From the NCBI RefSeq assembly GCF_001904615.1, contig NZ_MRBY01000018.1:1-64000 (forward strand): a stretch of DNA of 64,000 nt, in the 5' to 3' direction. The notes below the pieces were generated by a model. The model did not search any database, was not told where the DNA came from, and saw nothing but the letters and a program-made list of their open reading frames with translations. A program made the translations under genes and the position numbers. Shown here piece after piece: positions 63,535 to 64,000 of this stretch (its first letter is position 1; the number at the start of each line of letters is the position of its first letter). This DNA comes from [Limnothrix rosea] IAM M-220. Lineage in GTDB: Bacteria; Cyanobacteriota; Cyanobacteriia; Cyanobacteriales; MRBY01.

Positions 63535-64000
63535 TCACTGATAGCGGTGACGCAGTATCTGGGTTAATTGTTCGGCGCGATCCCGCTCATATTCTAGAAG
63601 TTTGCCGTAGTAGTCATGGCTGGTTAGATCGAGGGTGAGATAAACATGTTCGCGGGGATTGCGAAATCCTTGCTTTGAGAAGAAACGAATGGCGGCTTCA
63701 TTGGCTGGATCTGTATCCATCAAAACGGTGTCGGCTCCTTGGGCGATCGTCCGCTCGATTAAGCGATCTAAGAGTTTTTTGGCGATGCCCATGCGGTGGA
63801 AATCAGGCCCTACGCCCAGCCAACGGATATAGCTATAGGTGCTTTCTTGTTTTTCGACTAGCGTGCCGAGAATGAATCCTGCAAATTTATTTGCTACGGT
63901 CGCAACAAAGCAAAGATCAGGGTCGGTATTGTAGGCTCCCGTCACTTCCCACTGATCCCAGAGACGATACAGCGACGGGTACAAATCACTGGCAAATAAT
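63535..64000 (-). CDS. GNAT family N-acetyltransferase (5' end beyond the window)
   Basis: The frame stays open to the window edge (…A-S-D before L-Y-P-S), so the start lies beyond 64000. GNAT signatures: 'YIRWLGVGPDFHRMGIAKKL' with the R/Q-x-x-G-x-A-like loop, and 'DTDPANEAAIRFFSKQGF' as motif B. The last about 25 residues are a charged helix. Substrate unknown; ribosomal protein or small-molecule acetylation both possible. Confidence 0.85.
   Translation of the reverse strand, partial: LFASDLYPSLYRLWDQWEVTGAYNTDPDLCFVATVANKFAGFILGTLVEKQESTYSYIRWLGVGPDFHRMGIAKKLLDRLIERTIAQGADTVLMDTDPANEAAIRFFSKQGFRNPREHVYLTLDLTSHDYYGKLLEYERDRAEQLTQILRHRYQ

Overview
The window is chromosomal DNA of a cyanobacterium. 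The evidence is the very dense HIP1 octamer (GCGATCGC, often read through genes as the peptide G-D-R-L/S), a Ycf54 chlorophyll-cyclase subunit, a flavodiiron protein of the Flv3 type, a HetZ-family protein, a CYP120-type P450, a YS-type orthocaspase, and the neighbourhood lysA, cdaA, uppS with rimI divergent from lysA. Gene content resembles the Synechococcus PCC 7002 / Leptolyngbya PCC 7376 group; that placement is inference from recognition, not a search.

Layout. Bases 1-14400 hold mostly core and envelope genes: a small membrane protein, a lipoprotein, wecB, an M42 peptidase, a hetZ-like gene, glutathione peroxidase, an SDR epimerase, an SGNH hydrolase divergent from a low-molecular-weight phosphatase, a CAP protein, a P450, a TPR membrane protein and chrA. 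Bases 14500-26100 are an accessory defence island: a GIY-YIG (T5orf172-like) nuclease overlapping a DEAD/H helicase, then five toxin-antitoxin modules in 4 kb (HepT-MntA, PIN/VapC with antitoxin, ParD with a ParE broken by a stop codon, DUF3368-UPF0175, HigBA-like), then dinD and an MmeI-like adenine methyltransferase. DinD plus methyltransferase are enclosed by 181-bp direct repeats that each carry a copy of the methyltransferase 3' tail. Bases 26200-64000 return to core genes: flv3, DUF4278, a tail membrane protein, DUF3370, lptF-like, hemB, a pseudo-orthocaspase, tRNA-Asp, uppS, cdaA, lysA, rimI, an Uma2 gene followed by a second rimI 3' end, glgC, pdxJ, ycf54, a secreted SPOR-like protein, thrB, a TnpB remnant, dxs, tRNA-Thr, tRNA-Tyr, a CNNM transporter, a 45-residue membrane protein, a Gfo/Idh oxidoreductase, an M1 aminopeptidase, an anti-sigma-kinase/rhodanese fusion divergent from a response-regulator phosphatase, the glutathione-dependent formaldehyde pair (fghA, adhC), a lipoprotein and a GNAT enzyme cut by the window end.

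How the genes fit together. Methyltransferase, helicase and GIY-YIG protein could supply modification, translocation and cleavage of one restriction-like system, with DinD and the toxin-antitoxin modules as passengers or guards. The fusion protein and the divergent REC-PP2C phosphatase look like kinase and phosphatase arms of a partner-switching pathway linked to sulfur transfer. Mobile DNA is mostly small and non-autonomous: a MITE family with 18-bp terminal inverted repeats and 4-bp target duplications (two good copies), hairpin-ended repeats (five copies), heptamer tandem repeats and one dead TnpB. Several duplication breakpoints fall on HIP1 sites.
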